Origin: Nocardioides luteus
Lineage (GTDB): Bacteria; Actinomycetota; Actinomycetes; Propionibacteriales; Nocardioidaceae
Assembly (NCBI RefSeq): GCF_000960475.2
Contig: NZ_JZDQ02000010.1
Coordinates: 1-64,000, forward strand
DNA: 64,000 nucleotides
Direction of reading: 5' to 3'
Shown: positions 1-7,557 of the stretch, piece by piece
How positions within the stretch are numbered: position 1 is the first letter of the stretch
Layout: every line of letters starts with the position of its first letter
Program-made: the position numbers and the translations under genes
Notes under the pieces: generated by a model
Database searches by the model: none
Told to the model about the DNA's origin: nothing
Seen by the model: only the letters and a program-made list of their open reading frames with translations

Positions 1-3
1 GGA

Positions 4-35
4 CCGCGACCCCGAGCCGTTGCTCGGGGTCGCGG
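4..35. terminator. Terminator-like hairpin at the window edge
   Basis: A perfect 14-bp stem (CCGCGACCCCGAGC against GCTCGGGGTCGCGG) closes a 4-nt CGTT loop. No T-run follows on either strand within the visible bases, so it may be a bidirectional or weak terminator for a gene left of the window. The hairpin is seen directly; its function is inferred. Confidence 0.5.
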
Positions 36-316
36 CACCCGACGACTCGGTCGTGGTGTCACTTCGCGGCCTCTTGGCCAGGAAAGTCACCCAGACTGAT
101 CCCATCAGGTGAACCCGTCGGTAACCACCCACGCACCCATGCATGCATGTCACGCGACCACTGTCGAAATGGCGGGTGTCTGAGAGATAGCAGCGCCACG
201 ACCGCTGATAGAGCGGCCTGAATTGGCCGAATCCAGGCGGATCAAATCCCTTTCGCTGTGGGATGATGGAGGTATCCCGATCCGGCCCTCCCGTGCGCAA
301 CGAGGAAGGCGATACG
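36..316. other. Intergenic stretch, no gene seen
   Basis: About 280 bp with no convincing reading frame, tRNA or terminator. It presumably carries the promoter of the LapA-like gene that follows, but I cannot pick out a clear -35/-10 pair. A short CATGCATGCATG run lies near 137-150 and has no obvious partner. Confidence 0.4.
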
Positions 317-640
317 ATGGCCACAGAACCTACCCCAGAGCACCACCGTGCAAACGACACTCCCCATCCCGGTGCTTCCCGCTTTACGCGAGCGAGCGCC
401 GCTTGGGTGGCAGTTGCCGCCGCCCTCGTGCTGCTCATCCTGCTCGTCGTGTTCATGCTGCAGAACTCCTCGAAGGTCGAGGTTCAGTTTCTGGGTGCCG
501 ATGGCAATATCCCGCTGGGACTTGCTCTGCTGATCGCCGCTGTTGGCGGGGGTGTGCTGGTAGCAATTGCCGGGATCGCCCGCATCACCCAACTGCGGAT
601 CAGTGTCCGCCGCAGCAATCGAACAACGCCGAGCCCATGA
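317..640 (+). CDS. LapA-domain (DUF1049-like) small membrane protein
   Basis: A 107-residue protein with a hydrophilic N-terminus, a first membrane segment at about residues 30-50, a short linker with the family-type QNSSKVEVQFLG stretch, a second membrane segment at about 65-85 and a basic tail. This two-helix layout with a QN-x-V-x-F turn is typical of LapA/DUF1049 proteins, which in other bacteria assist lipopolysaccharide or envelope assembly; the role in actinobacteria is unknown. The ATG at 317 is preferred over an in-frame ATG 54 nt upstream because AGGAAGG (303-309) sits at ribosome-binding distance before it. Confidence 0.75.
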   Translation: MATEPTPEHHRANDTPHPGASRFTRASAAWVAVAAALVLLILLVVFMLQNSSKVEVQFLGADGNIPLGLALLIAAVGGGVLVAIAGIARITQLRISVRRSNRTTPSP

Positions 641-712
641 GTCGAGAAGACCGGGCTGCGGTCGACTGAGTACCGTTGAGGGCGCGCGGCAGGCCAGGAA
701 GAGAGAACCAGG

Positions 713-1168
713 ATGGGGAAGTGGCCGAGCCAATCGAGCCGGGTCCAGGCTCTGACACGACGCGCCACCGGCCGGGGCGGGCGGCGCAGATCGGTCGCCG
801 CCACCCTTACCGAGAAGGCGTGCGCACTCGCAGCCGGAGTCAGCCGCCAGGCGCACCTTCTCAGTGACCAGATTGTCCATGGGGCCGGCGAACAAGCAGA
901 CGCTCCCGCGGCCAGACGAGAACCTGGGCCAAGAACGCTCCGCAGACAGCGGCACCCGGTTCGGCGAGGGCTCCTCGTTTTCGGGCTGGGAGCGGCGGCC
1001 GCCTACTTCCTCGACAGAAAGAATGGGCGTGAACGTCGAGAGCGTGCGCGGGCGCGTACCACCGCGGGCGCGCTGCATCTCGGCAACGGGCTCGAGCATG
1101 CATCCCGGGTCGCCCGCAAGACCGCCGAACTTGCCCAGAAGAAGCCCGGCTCGATGACCGAGGAATGA
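713..1168 (+). CDS. Small YtxH-like hypothetical protein
   Basis: A 151-residue basic protein. Residues about 85-115 form a short hydrophobic helix followed by YFLDRKNGRERRERA, matching the YFLDP-x-x-GRRRR signature that follows the single membrane helix of YtxH-like stress proteins. The N-terminal half is rich in Arg and Ala with no recognised domain. It lies 72 nt after the LapA-like gene on the same strand, so the two may be co-transcribed. Function unknown; the YtxH comparison rests on this one motif. Confidence 0.6.
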   Translation: MGKWPSQSSRVQALTRRATGRGGRRRSVAATLTEKACALAAGVSRQAHLLSDQIVHGAGEQADAPAARREPGPRTLRRQRHPVRRGLLVFGLGAAAAYFLDRKNGRERRERARARTTAGALHLGNGLEHASRVARKTAELAQKKPGSMTEE

Positions 1169-1289
1169 GGAGTTGTCCCGGGCGGCTTGCTCACTGAGGA
1201 CATGGTCGTAGCCGTGACTCCGTGATGACGCAATGTGCCGGCGCCCCGTCACCATCGCGGGCCGACCGACGAGGGGGCGTCAGACGATC

Positions 1290-1894
1290 AGTTCGCCGGC
1301 AGGCCAAGGCCACGATCGGCGACCCTGCGGGCGCTGCCTGCCGTCCGCGAGGGGGGTAGGACAAGCCCACCACGGCCGTCTGGCCGGAGGCGACCAGGTC
1401 GGCCAACACGCGAACGGTCCAGCAGCAGCTCTACGGTGTGCCCGATGTGCTCATCGATGATCTCCTCGGCCTGGGTGTGGCCGGCCATGCGGGCGGTCAG
1501 CACGCTCGGTGTCACCCGCTCGACGACGTCACGGACGAATCCGGACGGGGTCGTCCCGCCATCGAGTGCGGTGCATGCTGCCGCGACCGCGCCACCGGAG
1601 TCATGGCCCAGGACGACCACCAGCGGCGCCTCGAGCACGCCCGTGCCGTACTCGACGCTGCCCAGCACCTCAGGACCCCGTCACGTGCCCCGCGGTGTGG
1701 ACGACGAACAGGTGGCTCAGCCCCCGGTCGAAGATGATCTCGGCGGACAGCCGGGAGTCCGAGCACCCGAACAGCACCGCGAACGGCTTCTGGCCCGGGA
1801 CCACCTCGGCACGGCGGACCGCGTCCTGGTTCGGGTGGTCGGGTGAGTCGGCAACGAACCGCTCGTTGCCGACCATCTACATGGCGAAAGCCTC
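1290..1894 (-). pseudogene. Decayed beta-class carbonic anhydrase
   Basis: Reading the minus strand in pieces recovers a beta-carbonic anhydrase: GNERFVAD, then CSDSRLSAEIIFDRGL with the first zinc Cys and the Asp/Arg dyad, VVHTAGHV, a frame change near 1670, VLGSVEYGTGVLEAPLVVVLGHDSGGAV, GFVRDVVERVTPSVL, a second change near 1400 into ADLVASGQTAVVGLSY, and a third near 1355. An in-frame TAG directly precedes the GNERF segment, after codons reading EAFAM. The zinc-binding Cys of the usual GHDSCGAV motif is Gly here. Frameshifts, a stop and a lost ligand together show a dead gene, not a sequencing slip. Confidence 0.85.
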
Positions 1895-2002
1895 GTCTGG
1901 AGGTGTGCAGATCGCCGGTCCGCCCGCGGTTGAACCGAGGCTCGGGAGTGGCGGGCGACCCAAGACAGGCCGGACGCGCCGTCGAGTACGGAGCCCCTCT
2001 TA

Positions 2003-2359
2003 TTAGATCAGGGGAGCGATCTGGTCGTGGGCACCATGGATCCGGCCGTGGAGGTCGACTGCCGTCGCCCGGCCTTGGGCGAGCAGGTCGCAGGCAGCGT
2101 CGACGAGTCGTGCCGGCTCCGAAGCATCTGTTTTGTCCTCGACCTGCAGGAACTGTTCGGTGAGGGCTTGCTCGAGGCTCCGGCTGAGCTGTTCGAGTAT
2201 CTGGGGGAGAGTCGCGGCAAGGGTTGCGATGTTCGCCAGGACGGCTCCGATGGCAGCAGGGGTCAGGTTCTCCGGCGACCACAGGGTGTCCCGGGCAAGA
2301 CTCTGGGAAGCCTGCTCAAGCACCCGTGAGGTCTCGATCAACTCAGCGGTCGTGGTCAT
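2003..2359 (-). CDS. Hypothetical protein, helical
   Basis: A 118-residue protein beginning MTTTAELIETSRVLEQ, rich in Ala, Leu and Glu and without membrane segments; it probably folds as an alpha-helical bundle. GAGGAG lies 7 nt before the ATG at 2359, which fixes the start. It is the last of three minus-strand genes read in the order 3181 to 2003 and may share a transcript with the two upstream. I do not recognise the family. Confidence 0.6.
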   Translation of the reverse strand: MTTTAELIETSRVLEQASQSLARDTLWSPENLTPAAIGAVLANIATLAATLPQILEQLSRSLEQALTEQFLQVEDKTDASEPARLVDAACDLLAQGRATAVDLHGRIHGAHDQIAPLI

Positions 2360-2401
2360 CTGAGAACTCCTCTACGCTATTGGTCCAACGCGGACGTCAA
2401 C

Positions 2402-2653
2402 TCAGGGGTACTGGCCGCCGGCTGCGGCCTCGGCCGATCCTGGCATTTCCTCATCGAGCATGACGGCCGCTGCGACCATTGCCCAGGCGACGACGAGGAT
2501 CACCTCGACGTCGCTTGCCGCGTCACGCACGGGCAGTTGTCCGGTTCGGTCGCTGCCGACCGAGGACAGCATGCTCCGGACCCTGTCTTCTTTGTCGGCG
2601 GCCACTCGCCACCGCTGGGTCCAGCCGTTGCCGTAGAGCAGGAGGTAAGCCAC
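2402..2653 (-). CDS. Small hypothetical protein
   Basis: An 83-residue protein with a GTG start at 2653, only 3 nt after the stop of the DUF5994 gene, which implies translational coupling. The first 35 residues (MAYLLLYGNGWTQRW) are polar or aromatic. The C-terminal half contains a hydrophobic, Ala/Val-rich stretch (VEVILVVAWAMVAAAVML) that could be one membrane helix. No family recognised. Confidence 0.5.
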   Translation of the reverse strand: MAYLLLYGNGWTQRWRVAADKEDRVRSMLSSVGSDRTGQLPVRDAASDVEVILVVAWAMVAAAVMLDEEMPGSAEAAAGGQYP

Positions 2654-2656
2654 GAT

Positions 2657-3181
2657 TCAGTCCCCGGCTCGCGACGAAGAGGGCCAGTCATTTGGTGCGC
2701 TCCACGAGCCGCCGTCATCGCTCCAGTGCCCAGTAGCATCGCTCTCGGGCGACTCGGTCAAAGTCTCCAGCGGCGGGGCTTCGTACACGTACCCGGGTGT
2801 GGCTGCAGCCAGGACCGCTTCCTCACCCCGTTCTGGTGGGGTGTCGGGCGGCACGACGAGCACGTACAAGACCTTTCGGTCCGAGGTCTTGAGCTGGATG
2901 ATGTGGGTGTCGTCGCGGGGAAACGACCCGACCTTCACGTACCCGCCGGCCACCGGAATCCGGCGCGCTGGAACCTCCCAGTCGGGCGGGGAGAACAAGG
3001 CGCGCACCACCCGACCCGATGCGGTCGGGAAATGATCGACCAGGTCAGCCAGTTCCACGGCCAAGTCGCGGCTCTGGGGCCACCACCCGCCATCGATCGG
3101 GCCCCTCCCCGGACGCGGAGACATGCGCAGCCGCAAGGGAACACGGCGGTGGGCCTCGAGGATAGAAACTTGAGTCGTCAT
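2657..3181 (-). CDS. DUF5994 family protein
   Basis: A 174-residue protein. The segment RLRMSPRPGRGPIDGGWWPQSRDLAVELADLV, then the W-E-V-P-x-R-R-I and G-Y-V-K-V-G-S-F motifs and an LYVLVVPP strand, match the DUF5994 pattern (x-DGAWWPRSRDL) common in actinobacterial genomes. The last 40 residues are acidic and low-complexity. Function unknown; cytoplasmic, as there is no signal or membrane helix. It heads a likely three-gene operon with the two small genes downstream. Confidence 0.75.
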   Translation of the reverse strand: MTTQVSILEAHRRVPLRLRMSPRPGRGPIDGGWWPQSRDLAVELADLVDHFPTASGRVVRALFSPPDWEVPARRIPVAGGYVKVGSFPRDDTHIIQLKTSDRKVLYVLVVPPDTPPERGEEAVLAAATPGYVYEAPPLETLTESPESDATGHWSDDGGSWSAPNDWPSSSRAGD

Positions 3182-3249
3182 GGTGTTGCGCCTCTCGACC
3201 GGTTCAGAGGGTCCACGTGGAGGCTCATTAACGATCCGTCAACCCCAAG

Positions 3250-3841
3250 TCTACACCTGTCCCACGCGGTGTGTGCGAAGGTCTCTACCCTCTCCTACGA
3301 AGGCCGCCTGGCCTCGGCGCCGCATGCTGGTGAACGATCGCTGGAAGGCGAAGACCCAGGTGTTGAGATCATCGAGGTGACACACACCGGCAACCGGGTC
3401 GACTCGCCGGAAGAGGCCACAAGAGTGGTGGACCTCGTACGCCGCCACGTCGGTCAGATCTGGACGACCGCACACGGCTCACGGTCACTCACAGCAAGTG
3501 ATGTGCTGGTGGTCGCGCCGTACAACGCCCAGGTCGCCATGATCAAGGAGAGTCTCCAAGCCGTGGCCTGGACGAGGTTCCGGTCGGTACGGTCGACAAG
3601 TTCCAGGGCCAGGAGGCCCCTGTGACTATCTTGTCGATGACCCGCGTCCTCGCAGGGCGACGTTCCCCGCGGCATGGGCTACCTGCTTAGCCGAAATCGC
3701 ATGAATGTTGCGACCTCGCGGGTCCAGTGGAAGGCCTACATCCTGCGATCACCTGCCCTGACGTCGTACATGCCGAGCAGCGCCAAGGAAGTGTTGGATC
3801 TCGGTGCGTTCATCGGGCTGGGCTGCGAGGTCAGCGGCTGA
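3250..3841 (+). pseudogene. C-terminal remnant of a RecB-like nuclease/helicase
   Basis: Two frames together give the C-terminal helicase part of a TM0106-type RecB-nuclease/SF1 helicase: SYEGRL, VEIIEVTHTGNRVDSPEEA, DVLVVAPYNAQVAMI, then VPVGTVDKFQGQEAPVTILSMTR (the conserved motif V region, about 3577-3645), a frame change near 3655, DVPRGMGYLLSRNRMNVATSR (motif VI-like, final Arg retained), and a tail ending at the TGA at 3839-3841. The nuclease and Walker A regions are missing. It is a truncated, frameshifted relic and probably makes nothing functional. Confidence 0.8.
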
Positions 3842-4141
3842 GATCGGATCGTGCGGTGGTGAGGTGGTCGCAGACAGCCTCTGTAGAGGGACGGCGGGAT
3901 ATCCGTCGATAGCGGACAACGTCAGTGAAACCGGCGTCATCAAGCACGCCGGCGGTGATCCCACTGTCGATGACTCCGGCACGGTCGGCCCAGAGGTGCC
4001 TGCCCGTGCCCGCGGTCGTCGCGGCCTCAAGGCTCCGGGGTCCGGGCGCGCTACGCTTCATAGGACAATTGGAGAGGGGTCGCGACCGTTGGGTGCCCCC
4101 ATCCTGCCCCCATAGGGCCCGATGACTTCTCGTGAAAATGC
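3842..4141. other. Gene-free stretch before the tRNA
   Basis: No convincing coding signal. The minus strand can be read as a short run containing LDDAGFTDVVRYRRI, which may be part of another decayed gene, but I cannot name it. TGCCCCCAT occurs twice in quick succession (4094-4102 and 4105-4113) close to the tRNA 3' end. No copy of the tRNA 3' end was seen elsewhere in 1-4100, so an attachment-site pair is not demonstrated. Confidence 0.4.
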
Positions 4142-4171
4142 GAGAAACCCCAGGTCTCCCTGGGGTTTCTC
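4142..4171 (-). terminator. Hairpin terminator after tRNA-Leu
   Basis: An 11-bp perfect stem (GAGAAACCCCA against TGGGGTTTCTC) with an 8-nt loop lies just 4 nt past the 3' end of the tRNA. Its A-rich 5' arm gives a T-rich 3' arm in the tRNA direction, consistent with intrinsic termination. Confidence 0.7.
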
Positions 4172-4175
4172 TCTG

Positions 4176-4261
4176 TGCGCGAGGGGGGACTTGAACCCCC
4201 ACCCACTAATACGTGGACTAGCACCTCAAGCTAGCGCGTCTGCCTATTCCGCCACCCGCGC
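4176..4261 (-). tRNA. tRNA-Leu (anticodon GAG)
   Basis: The reverse complement starts GCGCGGGTGGCGGAATAGG and ends in CTCGCGCA. The seven-base acceptor stem pairs fully, with one G-T. The anticodon stem-loop is GCTAGC-TTGAGGT-GCTAG with anticodon GAG. A long variable arm (CCACGTATTAGTGG) marks a class II tRNA as expected for Leu, and the T arm contains GGTTCAAGTCC. The CCA end is not encoded. The gene is 86 nt long. Confidence 0.95.
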
Positions 4262-4333
4262 GCAACAAGAAGAACATTATCAGGACCCCGTCCCGGTGCC
4301 GAATCGGGATGGCCCTCTGCGCACACCCGCAGG

Positions 4334-5101
4334 TCAGGCCGGGAGGAGGGCGCGCGCGGGGTGGTTGCTGGTGACCATCCAGACCCGCTTGTCGTAGACG
4401 AAACGGCGCAGCCGGCCGGGGTTGTCGACGGTCCAGACGAGGACCTTGATGTTGCGACGGTGGGCCCAGCGCAGCAGCCAGACGTCGGCGAGGCGCTGCT
4501 CGACGACGACCAGGTTGGAGCGGCAGCGGCGGATGCGGCCCTCGGGGAAGAACTCCGAGAGCTTGAGGTGGACGAGCTTGAGCGGGTGGTGGCGCCAGTC
4601 GACGCCACCGAGCGAGAGACCGACCAGCGTCGAGGGGGAGCGCAGGTCGGCCCAGTCACGCAGGACGCGTACGGACTCGTCGACCATCGTGGTCACGATG
4701 AAGCTCTCGTTCATCACCTCGAGGGCGATCTCGGCGGCGTCGACCTCGTGCGGGAGCCCGAGGTGGCGCGACGGCGAGGCGAACTTGAGGTCGATGTGGG
4801 CGTGCTTGCCGTGGGCGGCGAGCAGCTCGAGGGCCTCCCGGTAGCGCACCAGCCGGAACGGCGCGAGCCGCGACAGCGCCGCGTACGTCCTGGCCGCGAT
4901 CTTGACCTTGCGGCCGATCCGGTCACGGATGTGGCCGTCGTGATGGAGGATGAACTCGCCGTCACGGGTGCGGTGCACGTCGAACTCCACGTAGTCGACC
5001 TCCATCCGCACGGCTTCCAGAAGCGACTCCCAGGAGTTGTCCCGATGCCCCGACTGGCGCGCGGCGGCGCGGTGCGCGGAGAGGAGGGCACGCTTCTGCA
5101 T
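4334..5101 (-). CDS. Glycerophosphodiester phosphodiesterase family protein
   Basis: A 255-residue protein that should hydrolyse glycerophosphodiesters to an alcohol and glycerol-3-phosphate. The GDPD signature is visible: H10-R11 near the N-terminus, E39 and D41 in VEFDVHRTRDG, and H53-H54 in ILHHDG. The C-terminal KVLVWTVDNPGRLRRF is the conserved last strand of the TIM barrel. No signal peptide is seen, so it is probably cytoplasmic. The ATG at 5101 was chosen because homology begins with MQKRALLSAHRAA; a longer frame upstream has no family similarity. It is divergent from the M20 gene. Confidence 0.85.
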   Translation of the reverse strand: MQKRALLSAHRAAARQSGHRDNSWESLLEAVRMEVDYVEFDVHRTRDGEFILHHDGHIRDRIGRKVKIAARTYAALSRLAPFRLVRYREALELLAAHGKHAHIDLKFASPSRHLGLPHEVDAAEIALEVMNESFIVTTMVDESVRVLRDWADLRSPSTLVGLSLGGVDWRHHPLKLVHLKLSEFFPEGRIRRCRSNLVVVEQRLADVWLLRWAHRRNIKVLVWTVDNPGRLRRFVYDKRVWMVTSNHPARALLPA

Positions 5102-5192
5102 GCACCCATCGAAACCCACGCATCCGACCACCACGAAATCCTTTGCCGTCGCATAGGTGGACGTCAGGCGGCTGTTTGTCGTCACCGGTCGA

Positions 5193-5198
5193 TACGGT
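5193..5198 (+). promoter_or_regulatory. Leaderless -10 box (TACGGT) of the M20 gene
   Basis: TACGGT ends 6 nt before the ATG at 5205, placing the expected transcription start at or next to the start codon. No Shine-Dalgarno sequence is present. It belongs to a pattern repeated at nineteen genes in the window. Confidence 0.55.
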
Positions 5199-5204
5199 GG
5201 CGGT

Positions 5205-6512
5205 ATGACCAGCGCCGAGACCGAGGTCGTCGACCTCTGCCGTGACCTGATCCGCATCGACACCAGCAACTACGGCAACGACCCGGGACCGGGGGAGCGG
5301 AAGGCGGCCGAGTACGTCGCGGCCCAGCTCGACGAGGTCGGGATCTCCTCCGAGATCTACGAGTCCGAGTCGGGCCGGGCCTCGGTCGTAGCCCAGTGGG
5401 GCGGCTCCGCCGGCGACGGCCTGCTGCTCCACGGCCACCTCGACGTCGTCCCGGCGGCTGCCGAGGACTGGCGGGTCGACCCCTTCTCCGGCGAGATCCA
5501 GGATGCCCCAGGAGAGGGGCTCAGCGTGTGGGGCCGGGGCGCCGTCGACATGAAGGACTTCGACGCGATGCTGCTCGCCGTCGTCCGCGAGCGCCAGCGC
5601 ACCGGCCGGATCCCGGAGCGCCCGATCACGCTCGCCTTCACCGCCGACGAGGAGGCCGGCGGGATGAAGGGCGCCCACGTGCTCGTCGAGGACCACCCCG
5701 ACCTGCTCGCCCACTGCACCGAGGCGGTCGGCGAGGTCGGCGGCTTCTCCACCACGGTGAAGGGCCGGCGTCTCTATCTCATCGAGGCGGCCGAGAAGGG
5801 CATGGCCTGGATGAAGCTGACCGCCCGAGGCACCGCCGGCCACGGCTCGATGATCAACCGCGACAACCCGATCACCCGTCTCTCCGGCGCGATCGCGCGC
5901 ATCGGCGCCCACGAGTGGCCGGTGCAGCTGACCCCGACGATGCAGACGCTGCTCGCCGCGGTCGGCGAGATCGCGGGGGAGGAGCCCACCCCGGAGAACG
6001 CCGAGCGCCTGGTCGAGGAGTTCGGCCCGGCCGCCCGGATGATCGGAGCCACCCTGCGCAACGTCACCAACCCGACCATGACCAGCGCCGGCTACAAGGT
6101 CAACGTCATCCCGACCGAGGCCACCGCCCACGTCGACGGCCGCTTCCTGCCCGGCTTCGAGGACGACTTCTTCGAGACGCTGCGCAAGCTGTGCGGCGAG
6201 GGGATCGACATCGAGTTCGACCAGAACCAGATGCCGTGGGAGACGCCCTACGACGGCGCGCTCGTCGCCGCGATGGAGCGCTCGCTGGTCGCCGAGGACC
6301 CCGACGCGCTCGTCGCTCCGTATCTGATGAGTGCCGGCACCGACGCCAAGCACTTCAAGCGGCTCGGGATGAGGACGTACGGCTTCGCGCCCCTGCGCCT
6401 GCCCGAGGACCTCGACTTCACCGCGCTGTTCCACGGTGTCGACGAGCGGGTGCCGGTCGACGCGCTCCAGTTCGGGGCGCGTGTCATGGACCGCTTCCTC
6501 GACCAGGTCTGA
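5205..6512 (+). CDS. M20/M25/M40 family metallopeptidase
   Basis: A 435-residue cytoplasmic zinc hydrolase of the M20 (dipeptidase/deacylase) family. The metal ligands and catalytic residues are in place: HGHLDVVP with H78 and D80, GRGAVDMKD with the bridging Asp115, FTADEEAGG with general base E149 and ligand E150, and a C-terminal GTDAKHF with the last His. The central part (about 195-320) is the dimerisation lid, including TAGHGS. The start at 5205 is preferred over one 48 nt upstream because the -10 box TACGGT is 6 nt before it. Substrate not predictable; peptides or N-acyl amino acids are likely. Confidence 0.88.
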   Translation: MTSAETEVVDLCRDLIRIDTSNYGNDPGPGERKAAEYVAAQLDEVGISSEIYESESGRASVVAQWGGSAGDGLLLHGHLDVVPAAAEDWRVDPFSGEIQDAPGEGLSVWGRGAVDMKDFDAMLLAVVRERQRTGRIPERPITLAFTADEEAGGMKGAHVLVEDHPDLLAHCTEAVGEVGGFSTTVKGRRLYLIEAAEKGMAWMKLTARGTAGHGSMINRDNPITRLSGAIARIGAHEWPVQLTPTMQTLLAAVGEIAGEEPTPENAERLVEEFGPAARMIGATLRNVTNPTMTSAGYKVNVIPTEATAHVDGRFLPGFEDDFFETLRKLCGEGIDIEFDQNQMPWETPYDGALVAAMERSLVAEDPDALVAPYLMSAGTDAKHFKRLGMRTYGFAPLRLPEDLDFTALFHGVDERVPVDALQFGARVMDRFLDQV

Positions 6513-6520
6513 CCGCCGAC

Positions 6521-6616
6521 GCCGAGTCGGCTCGTCCTGACCAGAACAAGCGCCGAGTCGGCCCGTCATGACGAGCCGACTCGGCGGGGTTTTCGGTCAG
6601 GACGAGCCGACTCGGC
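6521..6616. repeat. Nested inverted-repeat element / bidirectional terminator
   Basis: A perfect 20-bp outer inverted repeat (6521-6540 against 6597-6616, sequence GCCGAGTCGGCTCGTCCTGA) encloses an inner 36-nt palindrome (6551-6586) with the same GCCGAGTCGGC core, followed by TTTT (6590-6593). It sits between the convergent M20 and phosphotransferase genes and can fold as a terminator on both strands. The same core and the TTTTCGGTCAGGA tail recur after ribH at 47875-47923. Confidence 0.8.
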
Positions 6617-6625
6617 TCCGGTGCA

Positions 6626-7468
6626 TCAGGGGACGAGGTCGGTGAGCGTCGCCTCGCTCAGAGCCGCCACCTCGGCGTGGCCGGTGCGGTGGGCCCAGGC
6701 GGCGACCGAGATGGCGTCGCGGACCTGGAGCCGGTGCCAGGCCTCGGGTTCGCGCGGGTCGGAGCCGTAGCCCTCGAGGAACGCCTTCTCGAAGGTGTCG
6801 TTGCGGGCGAAGTCCTGGGCGGAGAGGCGGGAGAGGTCGTAGAGGGCCGGGCGGAAGCCGAAGCGGCCGGAGTCGATCACGCCCAGGGTGCCGGCGTCGA
6901 TGACCCAGCTGGTCGGCTGCCAGTCACCGTGCGTGGGGACGAGCACGGTCGTCGGCGTCGGCCACGATTCGATCTCGGCGCGGAGCCGGTCGGCGAGATC
7001 GGCACCCAGCCCAGCCTCGTCCAGCGACGCGAGCGCGCGCTCGTCGAGCTCCGGCTCGTAGTCCTCGTCCTCGACGCTCGCCTGGCCGTGGAAGGTCGCC
7101 AGCAGCTCGCCCGCCTGGCGGTAGATCTCGGGGTCGTGGATCGCGTCCGAGGTGCTCGCCGGCTCGCCGTCGAGGTGGGTCATCACGATGATGCGGGCAT
7201 CCAGGTCGGCCTCGACGAGGCTCGGCGCGCGGCCGGCCTCGGTCCAGGGGGTCAGCCAGCTGCGGAAGGCCGCGAGCTCGCGGTCGATGTGGCGTACGCC
7301 TTCTGCTGTTGTCTTCACGAGGAAGCGGTCGTCGCCGGCAGCGAGCACGAGGGCGGTGGTGCCGGCGCGGTGCAGGTCGCTGCGGTCGGCGACCAGCTCG
7401 GCTCCGGGGAGCCATCGGTCGAGGAGGTCGCGCTGGGCGGGGGTCAGGGGGTCGGGTGCCGAGATCAC
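6626..7468 (-). CDS. APH-type phosphotransferase family protein
   Basis: A 280-residue protein of the aminoglycoside/choline kinase fold. Lys52 (FLVKT) is the ATP-contact Lys, HGDW (H180-D182) the catalytic loop, and VIDSGRFG (D199) the metal site. The usual Asn five residues after the catalytic Asp is Ser187 here, and the DFGR-type motif reads DSGR, so activity could be altered. No resistance role can be inferred; most chromosomal members act on small metabolites. GTG start at 7468 with a possible -10 CAGGAT (7475-7480) 6 nt upstream. Confidence 0.75.
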   Translation of the reverse strand: MISAPDPLTPAQRDLLDRWLPGAELVADRSDLHRAGTTALVLAAGDDRFLVKTTAEGVRHIDRELAAFRSWLTPWTEAGRAPSLVEADLDARIIVMTHLDGEPASTSDAIHDPEIYRQAGELLATFHGQASVEDEDYEPELDERALASLDEAGLGADLADRLRAEIESWPTPTTVLVPTHGDWQPTSWVIDAGTLGVIDSGRFGFRPALYDLSRLSAQDFARNDTFEKAFLEGYGSDPREPEAWHRLQVRDAISVAAWAHRTGHAEVAALSEATLTDLVP

Positions 7469-7557
7469 GGGCGGATCCTGCCAGCGCGGTAGGGGCTCAC
7501 GACACCGTGTCGCGGGCTGATATCCGTGTTGTTGGCGCCTTGTGGGCGCCGCTTGGC

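Noticed and set aside
4094..4113. Attachment site next to tRNA-Leu
   Set aside because: TGCCCCCAT is doubled but is not part of the tRNA and has no second copy visible; no integrase gene in the window.
4361..5245. Long plus-strand frame opposite the glycerophosphodiesterase gene
   Set aside because: Shadow frame produced by high third-position GC; no family motif, and the minus strand has clear GDPD motifs.
6626..7468. Antibiotic-resistance phosphotransferase
   Set aside because: Only the general APH fold is visible, the conserved Asn is replaced by Ser, and nothing links it to a drug.
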